From: Xiphophorus maculatus
Lineage: Eukaryota > Chordata > Actinopteri > Cyprinodontiformes > Poeciliidae
Assembly (NCBI RefSeq): GCF_002775205.1
Contig: NC_036450.1
Span: forward strand, 6,818,479 to 6,882,478
Length of the DNA: 64,000 bases
Direction of reading: 5' to 3'
Positions 25,391 to 36,600 of the stretch are shown one piece after another. Within the stretch, counting starts at the first letter, position 1, and each line of letters opens with the position of its first letter. A program made the position numbers and the translations under genes. Below the pieces are notes generated by a model. It made no database searches and was not told where the DNA came from. It saw only the letters and a program-made list of their open reading frames with translations.

Positions 25391-25860
25391 CGTTCGCCCA
25401 GTGACTCATGCAGATGTTTGGAATAAAAACAGGCTGTTGTCAAACGGACCGGGTCATATGATTATCGCTCAGCGCCTCTCTGCAGACTGAAACGTGTCCC
25501 GGTCCGACCCAGCAGCCCTTCCTGCCGTGCCACCCGGCCTCACATACTTCATCCCCTCCCCCACTTTCCACCAGCCTCCCTCCCTGTTGTCTGACTGGAA
25601 ACTCAAACTGGGAATTCATTTGAAGAGAAACTACATTTTTATTGTGCTTTGTGATCTGTCTGCTGCTGAAAGGGAACCCAAAGATAGCATTAAGTGGATT
25701 TGAAGGCCTGGAGAGCCCGTCCAGGGTTTCCATCCCCCACCCTGATAAAAATAAGCCCTGCTCCAGCGGAGAGGAGGGGATCTTCTCATGACTCATTTTC
25801 TCCCTGAACGCCATTCTTCCTCATTCTTTTGTGGATCTCTGATATATCAGATAAAGATCT
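25391..25860. promoter_or_regulatory. Repeat-free block in gsn 5' intron, candidate enhancer
   Basis: About 470 bp free of the repeats that surround it, with two AP-1-type TGACTCA sites (near 25403 and 25791) and balanced base composition. A minus-strand open frame of 124 codons here resembles nothing I know, so a regulatory or untranslated role is more likely than coding. Confidence 0.3.
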
Positions 25861-26071
25861 GTGCATACTTGTTAACATCCTGGCTGCTTCCCTAACATCT
25901 GTTATTGACAGCCTCTATGTTATGAAGGGATATAACAAGAGTTATTTTTTACCAACAACTGACAACACCACAAGATAAACTTAACCAGGCATTAAAAAAT
26001 GACTAAAAAGTTTATTTTTTCCCTAAAAAGGCAGCTGGAAGTAGTGAGGCGTTTTTCCTTAAATGAAAATG

Positions 26072-26115
26072 AGCTTCCCCTGAAGCTGCCATAGCCGTTA
26101 GCTTCAGGGGAAGCT
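26072..26115. repeat. 16-bp-arm inverted repeat
   Basis: AGCTTCCCCTGAAGCT at 26072-26087 and its exact reverse complement at 26100-26115, separated by 12 bases. Confidence 0.85.
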
Positions 26116-26445
26116 ATGCTAGCGCTAGCTAATTAGCTAGCTTAACTAAGAAAGTGTCGTACGGTTTATGAGCATTAATAAGCAGTTAGAAGCTCCTTAT
26201 AAGGGATCTCAAATATTTGTGGAGACAATGAGAGAAATTTCCTTCATGTTACAAAAACCACAATAAACAAAAAACCAGAGACTATCAGGCGCTGATTCTA
26301 CCAATCCAACCTTTTACACTGTTAGCTAATTAGCATTGATAAGTTGCCTCTGCAGGCTGATGGTGTGACTGAATTAAATCACTCATCAGGAAGTTTTAAT
26401 TTAACTTATATTGTAGTTTATTCACTGTATTATCAAGGTCATTCT

Positions 26446-28497
26446 CTGAATTCGGTGCATTTTGTGTCTCAGGTTTATCTCAAAGATTTTTATATAATGC
26501 AAATCACTTTTTTTTGTTGAGAAAATAAAGAAATGGTAATATCCATGTGTCTTGGTAATGTAACATGCAAATATATTTGATATATTTTATAAAACCAATA
26601 AAAAATAGCCAATAACTACAAGTTATTTCTACTAATATAAACAGTTTTGTTCAACACTGTAACAGCAGACCAATCCCTCCTTTTTATAAATAATAGTTCA
26701 GTCCAATTTCCTCAGCACCCTGGAAGTGACAGCAGGACAGAACTGGAAGGTGTGATGCAAATCACTTTCTCTCCCATCATCTAAAAGTACCTCTTGACAA
26801 AACTTCAGACTATAAGTTACAATTTTAGTAGTGGAACGACAAAAGGTACCCCAAAAAGGTTTTAAGTTCAAATTAACCCTCTATGGCATGACTTTTTATT
26901 TTTGTGGGGAAGAAATATTTTCCTGCATTCTTTGGGAGCTTGGTGGTCCCTAATTACATGTCAATCATAAAATCGGACTCTGACACCTCCTGGAACCAGA
27001 TTTGGGTTTGTTGCCTCAGGGTAACATTGGTCTAGAACACCAAGATTGTCTACACTGATTATGAGAAATGAAATACAAATCAAACAAAAACTATATTCAT
27101 AAAAGAACTATTTTTTGGACAAAAATATGTCAAAAATCATGCCCCCCAAAAAATAAAATAAAGGAGCAATGTGAGGTACAGCTATGTGGTTTGTTGCCTG
27201 AGGGCAACGCCATGCCATAGAGGGTTAAAATTAGATGAAACTAAAACATATCTGATGATTCAAGTGCCAAATAAAGTAGTAAAAGAATTGAGAGTTTCTC
27301 CTGAAAATACCTGACAGACATCACTTTAGTCTCTTCCCGCTCACACTGTAAAGAGATTTAAGTGTTAATATTGTTTCTTGCCTATATTTGATTATTTTCA
27401 TCCATAGATCGTCATCGTCAAGCTCAACCTTTCAACACTGTTACGTACGTAAATGATATTTATTGTTGTTTGGGAAAAAGTAAAGAATTTTCTTTGAAAC
27501 ATATTAATTTCTTGTTTTTATCATATGTTGCTCCATATCCTAGCTGATGGCAACTTTTAGCGAAAATCTTCAACCCCGTTAGAAAAACAGTGGTTTTGTT
27601 ACAGGGCTGAACTTTGGACTGTTCAACCCGTTACAGGCTGGTCAACCCGTTACAGGCTGGTCAACCCGTTACAGGCTGGTCAACCCGTTACAGGCTGGTC
27701 AACCCGTTACAGGCTGGTCAACCCGCTACAGGCTGGTCAACCCGTTACAGGCTGGTCAACTGTTACAGGCTGGTCAACCCGTTACAGGCTGGTCAACCCG
27801 TTACAGGCTGGTCAACCCGTTACAGGCTGGTCAACCCGTTACAGGCTGGTCAACCCGCTACAGGCTGGTCAACCCGTTACAGGCTGGTCAACTGTTACAG
27901 GCTGGTCAACCCGTTACAGGCTGGTCAACCCGTTACAGGCTGGTCAACTGTTACACTGGGTTCAGCCCAGTAACGTGAGACATTATGATTTCTTTAAATA
28001 ATAACAGCAAATATTAAACTAATATTTTTTGGGCTATATGCAAAGTTTAAAGAATGATTCAAAAATATTTAAAAAACCTGATTTAATGTTTGTTTTAAAG
28101 TGTTTGTTCATGATTTATGAAAAGTGCTTTTACATCAAGTTGCCATATTCTACTTATCAGTCTAATTATTATGATTCAGAATCAAATAAAATATACTTAC
28201 AATTAGTTATTTTAATCAAGGGACAGGTGATCTCAAAAGAACTGGAAGAATTAGTTTATTATGTTGTAGAGTTACATTCATAGAGGAATCAAATTGTCCC
28301 GTTACACAATTTAAAGCAACCTAAGTAACAAAGAAATTCATAATACTGTTTGGGATTTCATGCATAAAATGGGGAGACATATTTTCCTGGAGGTTCAAAG
28401 AGTCTTTCAGTAGATGCAGTGATCAAAAACACAATTTTTTGTGGTATATTTTTAAGTAACCTGAGACGCCAAAATGCACCGAATTCAGAGAATCGCC
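26446..28497. mobile_element. ~2-kb segment bounded by inverted repeats, possible DNA transposon
   Basis: The left edge carries ATTCTCTGAATTCGGTGCAT...GTCTCAGGTT. The right edge (about 28455-28495) is its reverse complement with few differences, over roughly 40 bp. There is no transposase frame inside; the interior holds the 19-bp minisatellite. It may be a non-autonomous element. Superfamily and target-site duplication are unresolved. Confidence 0.5.
27624..27957. repeat. 19-bp minisatellite, about 18 units, with ordered variants
   Basis: Unit GGCTGGTCAACCCGTTACA. Variants are a CGCTA substitution and an 18-bp unit reading CAACTGTT. Order is five standard, CGCTA, standard, short; then four standard, CGCTA, standard, short; then two standard, short. 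This shows block duplication. It is flanked by inverted GTTACAGGGCTGAAC / GGTTCAGCCCAGTAAC sequences. Confidence 0.92.
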
Positions 28498-28499
28498 CA

Positions 28500-30180
28500 T
28501 CAGGCATGCTTCAGCTGTTTGAGGACAGGATGCCAAATTAGGCCATCTGGACCCAACAGCTGAAAGGAAATGTCGCGCATGTCAGCAGTAGGAGACACAC
28601 CCCAGAGTCCAACCCAACAGAAAACATGCACTGGCACAGAAAACGTCCCATTAGTTCAGGGAAATCTCATTTCTGTTGAGGTCAAACTTCCTCCAAACAG
28701 TTTGTCTCCATAGAAACCAAATAAGTCTCATGACAGGACCAAGAGTCATTCTGCCATCTTTTTTTAACTTTTAGTTGCTGTAATATTATAATATTAATGC
28801 AAAACTGCATTTTATTCTTTATTAGTTTCTTCTGAAGGCAAAAATACTTAATATTGGTTAATTAGTGAACATTTTGGGGGTTTGTAATTGCATTGAAGGC
28901 AAAAATTCTCATGTTAAAAGACATTTATGAAGAACTCTAAGTTTTTTATAATTTTGCACTTTTAGTAGCTTTGGTTAACTTGGAAGGTCATAATAAACAT
29001 TACTAGTCAATTTGTAAGGACAAACCTTGTGTTGCTAGCAAACTACAGAGAATCTGAGCCTCAAAGTTTAGGTACATTTGAGGTAAACTAGTAAACTAAT
29101 TATTATTTTTAGCTGAGAAAATTAGATCAATAGGCAGAAAAGTGCAGTTGACCTAAACATTGTAATAACATTTGCTAACCATGTTATTGTTTGCAATGAT
29201 GCAATATTAGCTTCAATCAGTCAACTGACTTTACTTCTTATCTCTGAGGGAAAACATACATTTTGCAAAAGGTTTACTAATTAATAAGTAAATATTTTGA
29301 GCTCTACAGTTCACTTATATAGTTCACTTATATAGTTCACTTATACAAGTGGAGAGTTCACTTGTATAAGTGAACTAAGGTCTATTAGCTTACTTTGAAT
29401 ATAAAAACTAGCGAACCTTTAAATAAATTAGACTGCAAATGATGCGTTTTCTTTGTAAGCAGCATGTCAAGCAGTATTATAACTTATTTCAGTTGCCAAA
29501 ACTGCATTTGCTTTAGAATATCTTAGATTTGCTCTATAAAACAAATCTGTGAACAGGCAATTGTACTAAATTGGAGTCACATTTCACAGAAAACTCTGAA
29601 TGACTGAACCTAAAATAACATCTGTTTTCAACTGCATCTCTATAAATACAGAAAATTGAATTAAACTTAATGAGTAGGACCAGTGATGCAGAAAGTGGGT
29701 GGGTACTGAATAGGGGCGTCACCCAAAAGGGGGCGCCACATTTCTATTTGGTATTTTTTTTTCTTTCTTTTTGTATTTAACAACTGTTTGTACTTTGAAA
29801 ATATCTAGCTGTACAGATGCAGTAGTGAATACAGAATAAATACAGAATTGCTTGCCATATTTTGCATTTTTCTCATTTTGTAAGAACTGAACTGAGTGAG
29901 TGAGTGTGTGTGCAACCACAGACATCTAAACTGCAGTTTCAGTCCCATATATGGCGCCTGCTGCGTCGCGCAAAGGCAAATAAAAACACTTTCAGTCCGT
30001 CTTTAAATCTCCTCTGCAAAAGAAAAAGTCCGATTAAACAAACGCGATTCTTTATCCACCGCGACATCAGGCCGTTATTCCAACCGAGGCCATAAGTAGG
30101 CTGCAGTGAAACCCAGATTATAATTCCGTAATCTGTCCTCTTGTGGTTTAAACAGTGAAGAGATGGTCAGAAACGCGCAG
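28500..30180. other. gsn 5' intron, no gene seen
   Basis: AT-rich DNA with one hairpin (29334-29376), noted separately. I recognise no exon or named transposon. Confidence 0.4.
29334..29376. repeat. 18-bp-arm inverted repeat
   Basis: AGTTCACTTATACAAGTG at 29334-29351 and its exact reverse complement at 29359-29376, loop GAGAGTT. Two further AGTTCACTTATAT units precede the left arm as a short tandem repeat. Confidence 0.85.
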
Positions 30181-30185
30181 ATTAC

Positions 30186-30400
30186 CTGAATGTGGAGGCT
30201 GATGGACGGACGGATGGGTGGATGGACGGTGCTGCCTGGGTGTGAGCGAGCCGATGGGGAAACGCTTCCGAGCTGCAGCCGGGGCGGAGAGGCGTCGAGT
30301 CGGCGTGGCAGACAGCGCCGAGCCGCTGTTTATGCTGCCGGGACGGGACACACCCCGAATAGTCCCCTCCCTGATCCCACAGCGGCAACCGAACCAAACT
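30186..30400 (-). promoter_or_regulatory. gsn: gsn CpG-rich promoter and untranslated first exon (proposed)
   Basis: GC- and CpG-rich island in AT-rich surroundings. On the minus strand it ends with CACATTCAG|GTAATC, a usable donor at 30186, which could splice to the CAG acceptor just before the gsn ATG (22916). A CATAAACAG stretch near 30325-30335 is a weak TATA-like candidate. There is no in-frame ATG, so it would be 5' UTR. The start point is not determined. Confidence 0.5.
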
Positions 30401-30494
30401 GGCAACCAAACGCCATTTTTAATTAACTAAACAAACTGAAAATCGCTTATTTTATTCATTTTTACCCTGCTACCCGTAAATATATAGGTTTTAA

Positions 30495-30970
30495 ACAGAG
30501 CTGGGTAGTAACTCGTTACATTTACTCAATTACATTTACTTAACTTTTAGGATTGCTGTATTTTTTAGTTGAGTAATTGTTTGATTTTACAAAGTATTTC
30601 TGCTCTTATTTGAGTAAAATTCCTGGATTGTCTCCCCACTGAATGAAAAAATAAAAATGTTTTAACCAAAGATGTACCATAAACAGAACCACACCTGCAG
30701 TTTGGATAAAGTTTCTGAAGTTTTTTATGGAAAGAAACTGATTTGGAAACTTTTTCTTTTGCCTGATTTTGTTATTTTTTTGTTACTTATATGAATTATT
30801 GTCATTTTCATCTTTAAAATAACAAAATTTCCACTTAACTTTATATTTTGGTCCATTTGATGATGCAATTTTTAAATAATAAATTATTAATAATTTGATA
30901 AGTTACTCAGTACTTGAGTCAAAAGTTTTACTAAATACTTTTGAGTAAGTTCTTGACAGCTACTTCATCT
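30495..30970. repeat. Dispersed GTAACT...TTACTC repeat
   Basis: The left end has GCTGGGTAGTAACTCGTTAC and the right end has AGTTACTCAGTACTTGAGT, a tip pair common in fish genomes. A related fragment lies at about 42640-42780. Probably a non-autonomous DNA element. It is intergenic, between gsn and ppp2r2a. Confidence 0.5.
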
Positions 30971-31639
30971 TTAATTAATTTGAATATATTTACATATAAT
31001 TTAACGTGTTATGTCCTTATAAGGCCTGATGAAAACGACTAGAAATTTCTTTGGAAATCTGGCTGGATTTTAAATCACAGCCCTTTAAAACTTTGTCGCC
31101 CTCTGGTGGCGAAAAAATGTAACTGCATATGACTGGCAGTAGCCTGTAAGATTAATAAAATACCATTTTAAATGTATTCCCATGAAACCTTCTTAATGAT
31201 TTTTAGACTTTAGAATTACAAACATGTCTATAAGACTTCTAAAGAGAGTTTCATCAGATTACAGCTCTGTTTCTTTTCTTTTATCGTTGCCATTTCTTTC
31301 TCCCCTTTTTCATCATTGCTGTTTTTGCAGTGGTGTACAAACACTGTATTTTAGTCCTCTTTACTTGGCATGCTCAGTCTTTCAAGGAGAAACAGAGTCT
31401 GACGTATCCATGTGGGCGGCGGAGCTATTGCTCACTCAAGTCAAGGCCTGCGTGTTTGTGCTATAAGACATTTACGGAGCGCGTTGGTACCTCCAGCCGA
31501 GAAGTGGATCCTCTAAAGCACACATGACTCACAGAAAATACTGCAAGAAGAAAAACATTCAAAAGGGATTTTAGTCACACCAAAGGCAGTAATATGTTGA
31601 TAGATAGTTAGTCTGTGTTATGTAAGATAGGTAGATGTA

Positions 31640-32490
31640 TTATCGTCCTCTTCAGCTGGTTGTGACTTGTATATTGCGATTATTGGACTCTAAATGCAGT
31701 TTGTACCCCAGTTTGGACAAATTTTGGGCAGTGGCCAAGAGTCTCACCCTGTCTTTGAGGGAGAGTTCACACACCCTGATTTCGGCTTGTATTCGCAATT
31801 TTGTTCTTTCGTTCTCTACCCAAAACCCATGACCATAGATGAGAGCAGGAACGTAGATAGACCAGTAGACCAATAGCCTTGGCTCAACTCTTTCTTTACC
31901 ATGACGCACCAGTACATCGCCGGACATTCATGAAGAAGACCCAAAGATACTTGAACTCCTCTGCTAGGGACAAGACCTCGTCCTTGACCCAGAAAAGACA
32001 CTCTATACATTTTTCCAGAGACAACTGTCTGGGATTTGGAGGTGCTGTTCCAATGAAAGCTGAAGATTACAATCTGATGAAGCTAAGAGAACAACATCAT
32101 CTGCAAAAAGTAGCAACCTGATCCTGATACCTCCAACATGGACCCCCTCAACACTTTAGCTGTACGTAGAAAGTCTGCCAATGAGGTTATGAACTGAATC
32201 AGTGACAAAGGGCAACCTAAATACAACTCTGACCAGAAATGATAGCAATGCAGACCAAGATCTGACACCGGTTGTAGAAGGACCAGAAGAAGATTGGTAC
32301 TCCATAATCCCAAAGTACGACCCACAGGACTCCGAGAGGGACACAGCCAGACGTCTTCTCCAAATCCACAGAAACAAAATATGAACCGTCATTGCCCTGA
32401 CAACTTGTGTTTTTTTGTTTGTTTTGTAGTTTGGGAAGATTTTGGTCTTGTAACTCTCCCATGAAGGCCATATTTGCCCATTTTCTTGAT
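31640..32490 (-). mobile_element. Degenerate non-LTR retrotransposon (reverse transcriptase remnants)
   Basis: Minus-strand frames carry pieces typical of fish LINE reverse transcriptase: VDLEKTSGCVP and VLWVVLWDYGVP (upstream part, about 32300-32410), then YWSIYVPALIYGHGFWV and ERTKLRIQA with SLKDRV (about 31740-31880). The order fits one element on the minus strand. It is broken by stops and frameshifts and heavily truncated, so it is inactive. The clade is not determined. Confidence 0.75.
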
Positions 32491-32755
32491 GCTGTTGTGG
32501 GTTCTTTTTGATCGCCTTCATAAGACATCAGTTTGTTTTTGGGGTCGGAGTGGACCTCTGGTATTCGGTAGAGGTATTAATACCCACAAATACTTGAGAC
32601 TCGCTTTAAGGGCGTCTATAACTGTCTGTTAACACTTACAAACTGAAGACATTAATTCTTCATTAATTCTGCATTAATACATACAGTGGAAACTAATTCT
32701 AAGCTAGCTAGTTAGCTAGTGCTAAGACAGTTTCCCCCGAAGGTAGCGTCTACTG

Positions 32756-33098
32756 TAGAGGGGTCAAACTCATTTTAATTTTGGGCCTCATCAAGGTCAC
32801 GAATGTCCTTAAAGGGCCGGTTGCGACAGAATGTAACAATTAAACTACTCGTTAAGAAACTATTAAAATATTATAGTGTGTTCGATTAGTACTCCTTAAA
32901 ACATAAATAATTTTAGCATCTTTTCACATTTATGTAATTTGGCCCTATAGAAATGAAAACTAGTTTGATTTGACTTATAAAATAATGTTTAAGCACATAA
33001 CTGTTATCAGTCTTTGTGACTCTCTCAAATCTAGAGGGCCATATAAATAGCTATGGTGGGCCGCATTTGGCCCACGAGCCTTTAGTTTGACACGAGTG
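32756..33098. repeat. GGCC-rich dispersed element with GTCAAACT tips
   Basis: The left tip GGGTCAAACTCATTTT and right tip TAGTTTGACACGAG are inverted. The interior has GGGCCGCATTTGGCCCACG. Same family as 8820-9250 and 52622-52895. Confidence 0.6.
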
Positions 33099-33126
33099 GT
33101 GTAGATCGTGTTCCTTTGTATTTGAT

Positions 33127-33292
<166 letters not shown>

Positions 33293-33299
33293 ATGAAGG

Positions 33300-33652
33300 C
33301 GCCTTCTTATTTCCTGCGATACATGCGCGCGCATAAGAGCCTTCTGATTCACGTGCGGAAAAACGTCTGGTGAGGGGTGGAGAGGAAGAAGAAGAAGAGA
33401 AGAAGAAGAAGTGACTTATGGGATGCGAAGTAGCCGGGCGGCTGAGTGGGTGACATCTACAGGAACCAGCTGAAGGAAGAGCGGGAAATAAAGGGTGGTG
33501 TAATAAATTAACTGGTTATACGGTTCATTTGGGGCGCAACGTGCAGGTTTGTGCACACCGCCATCGGATCCTGAGCGGAAGAAAAAGTTCAGATCCCACG
33601 GATCAGCGCGTGGGAGTGGGGAGCAGGTTCGAGCTCCGCTGCGTGTCTCGTC
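33300..33652 (+). promoter_or_regulatory. ppp2r2a: ppp2r2a promoter and 5' UTR
   Basis: GC content rises after the GATA tract, with CGCGCGC near 33325, a GAA-rich stretch at 33388-33412 and G-rich sequence up to the ATG. No TATA box. CpG-rich sequence continues into intron 1 to about 34200, which fits a broad housekeeping-type promoter. Confidence 0.5.
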
Positions 33653-36600
33653 ATGGCAGGTAATTCAGCCTGGAGCTGGGTTTCACCCCGTCCGGCCGCC
33701 GGTCTGCTGCTTGGTTCTGGTTCGCAACGACTCGTTTTATGTTGCGTGGGGGTAACGGAAGCTAACCAGCTAGCCAAAGTTAGCAGCGCTAACCCTTAGC
33801 TAGCCAGCAGAAACAAGTGTCACCCCACGGACTGGCTGCCTCTGCCGGCTAAAAATGAGCGGCCAGCTGCTGGCAGCAGATGATCGCCGGTAACCGTATC
33901 GCTGGGACTATTTTTGCAAGCTAACTGTCGCTTTAGCCGAGCTCTGCTGCAGTTCTTTCCGCTCTAACGGTTCATTGTCAAGAGTTGCGCTCCGGTCCGA
34001 CCAACCAAAACATGAAACTGGGAGGTTTGCTTTGACTGGAAAATACGTGTTGGTTTCCACGGGATGCCTGGTTGTCCCTAAACACACCCCGGCTGCTGGC
34101 TTTGACGAGGCGAGGCGAGTTATGGCGTTAGCGCTGCTGGTGGGAATGTCGGCTACTTTCAGAGAGCCGGATCACTTGACTCGGATCACCCAGAAGAACC
34201 GTCTGTTCCTTTCACGACCACTTTAGAAGAGACGCACACGTGTAATTAAAGATATCATACTGTTCTCTAAAATGTGATTCTTGGGAGGGGCTGATGACGT
34301 CACGAAAGGCAAAATGAAATGCTTTATTTATCCCAAAGGAAAATTGGGGAAGATATCCAATATTTATCATAGGAGATGCTGTGTGAAGGACTGATCTCCA
34401 GTAGCAGTCAGTGTTCCAACCAATCTGAAAAAGCCACTGACTGAACACACGCAATGCTAATCCACCTCGGTTGCTTTTGCTGTTCCCCTTTAAATCTCCA
34501 ATCAGCTTACATTAGTAAAAACAACAGCGGATGAGCAAATTTATTACTTATTTTATAGATTCTGATTTGGATTTAAAGGGCAATATCAATAATTTTTTCT
34601 GATTTTTCTTTCTCTCCTTTCATCACATGTCTGTTTTTACTTTCAGCATATTAACCATTAAAATTACACTTTAAAAGTCCGATCTAAAAGAGAAATTATG
34701 TTATTTTCAGCTCTCATTTCTTATTGCACTATTGATATCTTATGCAGCTCCAACTGTAAACTTCAGAGATTTAAATAAAATTATGATAATGATGTTGTTT
34801 TTCTGCCATTTAGCAGATAAAAATAATTTAGAAAATTGTAACTGACCTAAGAGAAGTTTAGTTTAGCGTGATTTAATGTCTCCTAAGTTAAATTAATTGG
34901 TATTTTTTTATAGTTGCTTCCATTTCTCAGTATAAATTCTGTGATTAAAACACGTGAAGAAGATTACCGTACCTGTTTGTAATATTTATTCCTGGATATT
35001 TGCTCTTATTCTGCAGTGGTACTGAAATCTGTTCATCTGTATACCTGAAAATCACTGATCCATCGTAGCGTCAAGTCCAAACAGGAATCTAATCTAAAAA
35101 AAAATACCTTCAGGGCTGTGAATATTTTACATGTAGATATTGATATCTACAAATATACATATATATGTAATTAATTAATGTTTTAAATCTTCCAAACATT
35201 TAGTGCTAAAATATATATTTATAAATTGCTTTTGAGCTGTAATATCTAAGCTTCTTGTCAATTTATTTGTGTTTTTTCAGCAGTGGTTGTTTCCTTATAG
35301 GACAGATCTAGATGAGACTGTTTTTCTTTAACAAAATAAAAGGCATTTTACGTTTAACCAGCTGTCATTCAAGCATATAAAGGAATGAAAGTAAAGCGAT
35401 AATCCATAGTTTTTTGGGTTTTTTTTTAATTGCAGGATAATTGAGTGGCTTAAAGAAAATGTTTATCAACATTATCTGCGAGCTGCTCTTGAGAAATGAA
35501 AGAAAACTGAGCCCAGACATGCTCAGGTATGAGATCCTCACAGTGTTATAACCACAATTTCACAACTATGAAGTATTTCACTCTAAAAATATGCACAAAT
35601 ATATATTTCTGGCTTTAAAACAACAACAACAACAAATTTCTTTAGTTAAAAATTTAGATTAATCATTAGAAATATAACATGATATCAATAAAATGTACTC
35701 TAATTTTGACCTATAGAATAAACACACATTAAGTTTACCTGTAACTGATGAAAAATGTTTACAGTTTTCTAACTAATTCATCAAAACTTTTGCATTCCTT
35801 CCCACTGATAGTTTGTTTATGCGGTTCTGGCCCAAAAACAGAAGCTGGATCCGACATCATCATAAATGGTTCCAGTTCTCACGAGTCCATATTTATTTAA
35901 TCAAAATGGAAGCAAAGTGTCTTCCTCAGCTGTTAAAACGTCATTAGAACGCCATACAGCAACCGTCTTCAGTCAGAGGCTTGTTCAGATGAGCTGTGAG
36001 ACGGACTGCTACTGGAGATCCTTCCTGTAATAAGTGTTAACCGCAGGACTCTGACCAAAGTTGTGTCTGTTGGGTAATCGATGTCTTCAGTTTTTTATGA
36101 TCTGGTGTTGAAATTAAAAATGAAGAGTTTCTTCTAAGTTTTACTGGACACACATGAATTGTGTGGATGTTAAATTTGTAAAATATTTAGACTTTTGTAT
36201 CTTTTTTAGACAAGTTTTTGTGTTTTAAGGTTCAGTTTGCAGCAGTAGGTAAAGAGGATGTTTGTAAGCTTCTGCATCCTGTTTATTTATTGCTTACTTA
36301 CTGATGAAACTTAAGCTTTTTTTAATTATTTTATTGACAAATTTGAAAATATTAGCAAGAAAATTACAAGGTGCAGTTTTTTAACTTATTATCAAATGCA
36401 TTTATTATTTAAATTGGTATGTATTGATGCAATAAACCTGTAACATGATAGAAAAGTTTTTTTCCTTCTGAAAGGACCCGGAGGCGACATGCAGTGGTGC
36501 TTCTCCCAGGTGAAGGGAGCCATTGACGACGACGTAGCTGAAGGTACGATTTAAAATAATCCTTCGTACGACAACATTTTGCTCCAAATCTAATTGATTC

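Noticed and set aside
25440-25814. 124-codon minus-strand frame beginning MAFREKM
   Set aside because: Starts with ATG but has no recognisable domain and no splice or promoter support; noted as a possible regulatory block instead.
27624-27957. CRISPR-like array
   Set aside because: Head-to-tail repeats without spacers in a vertebrate genome; a minisatellite.
27614-27973. 119-codon + strand open frame with a repeated YRLVNPLQAGQPVTGW pattern
   Set aside because: It is a translation of the 19-bp minisatellite; a unit not divisible by three cycles through all frames and happens to lack stops. No start context, splice sites or homology.
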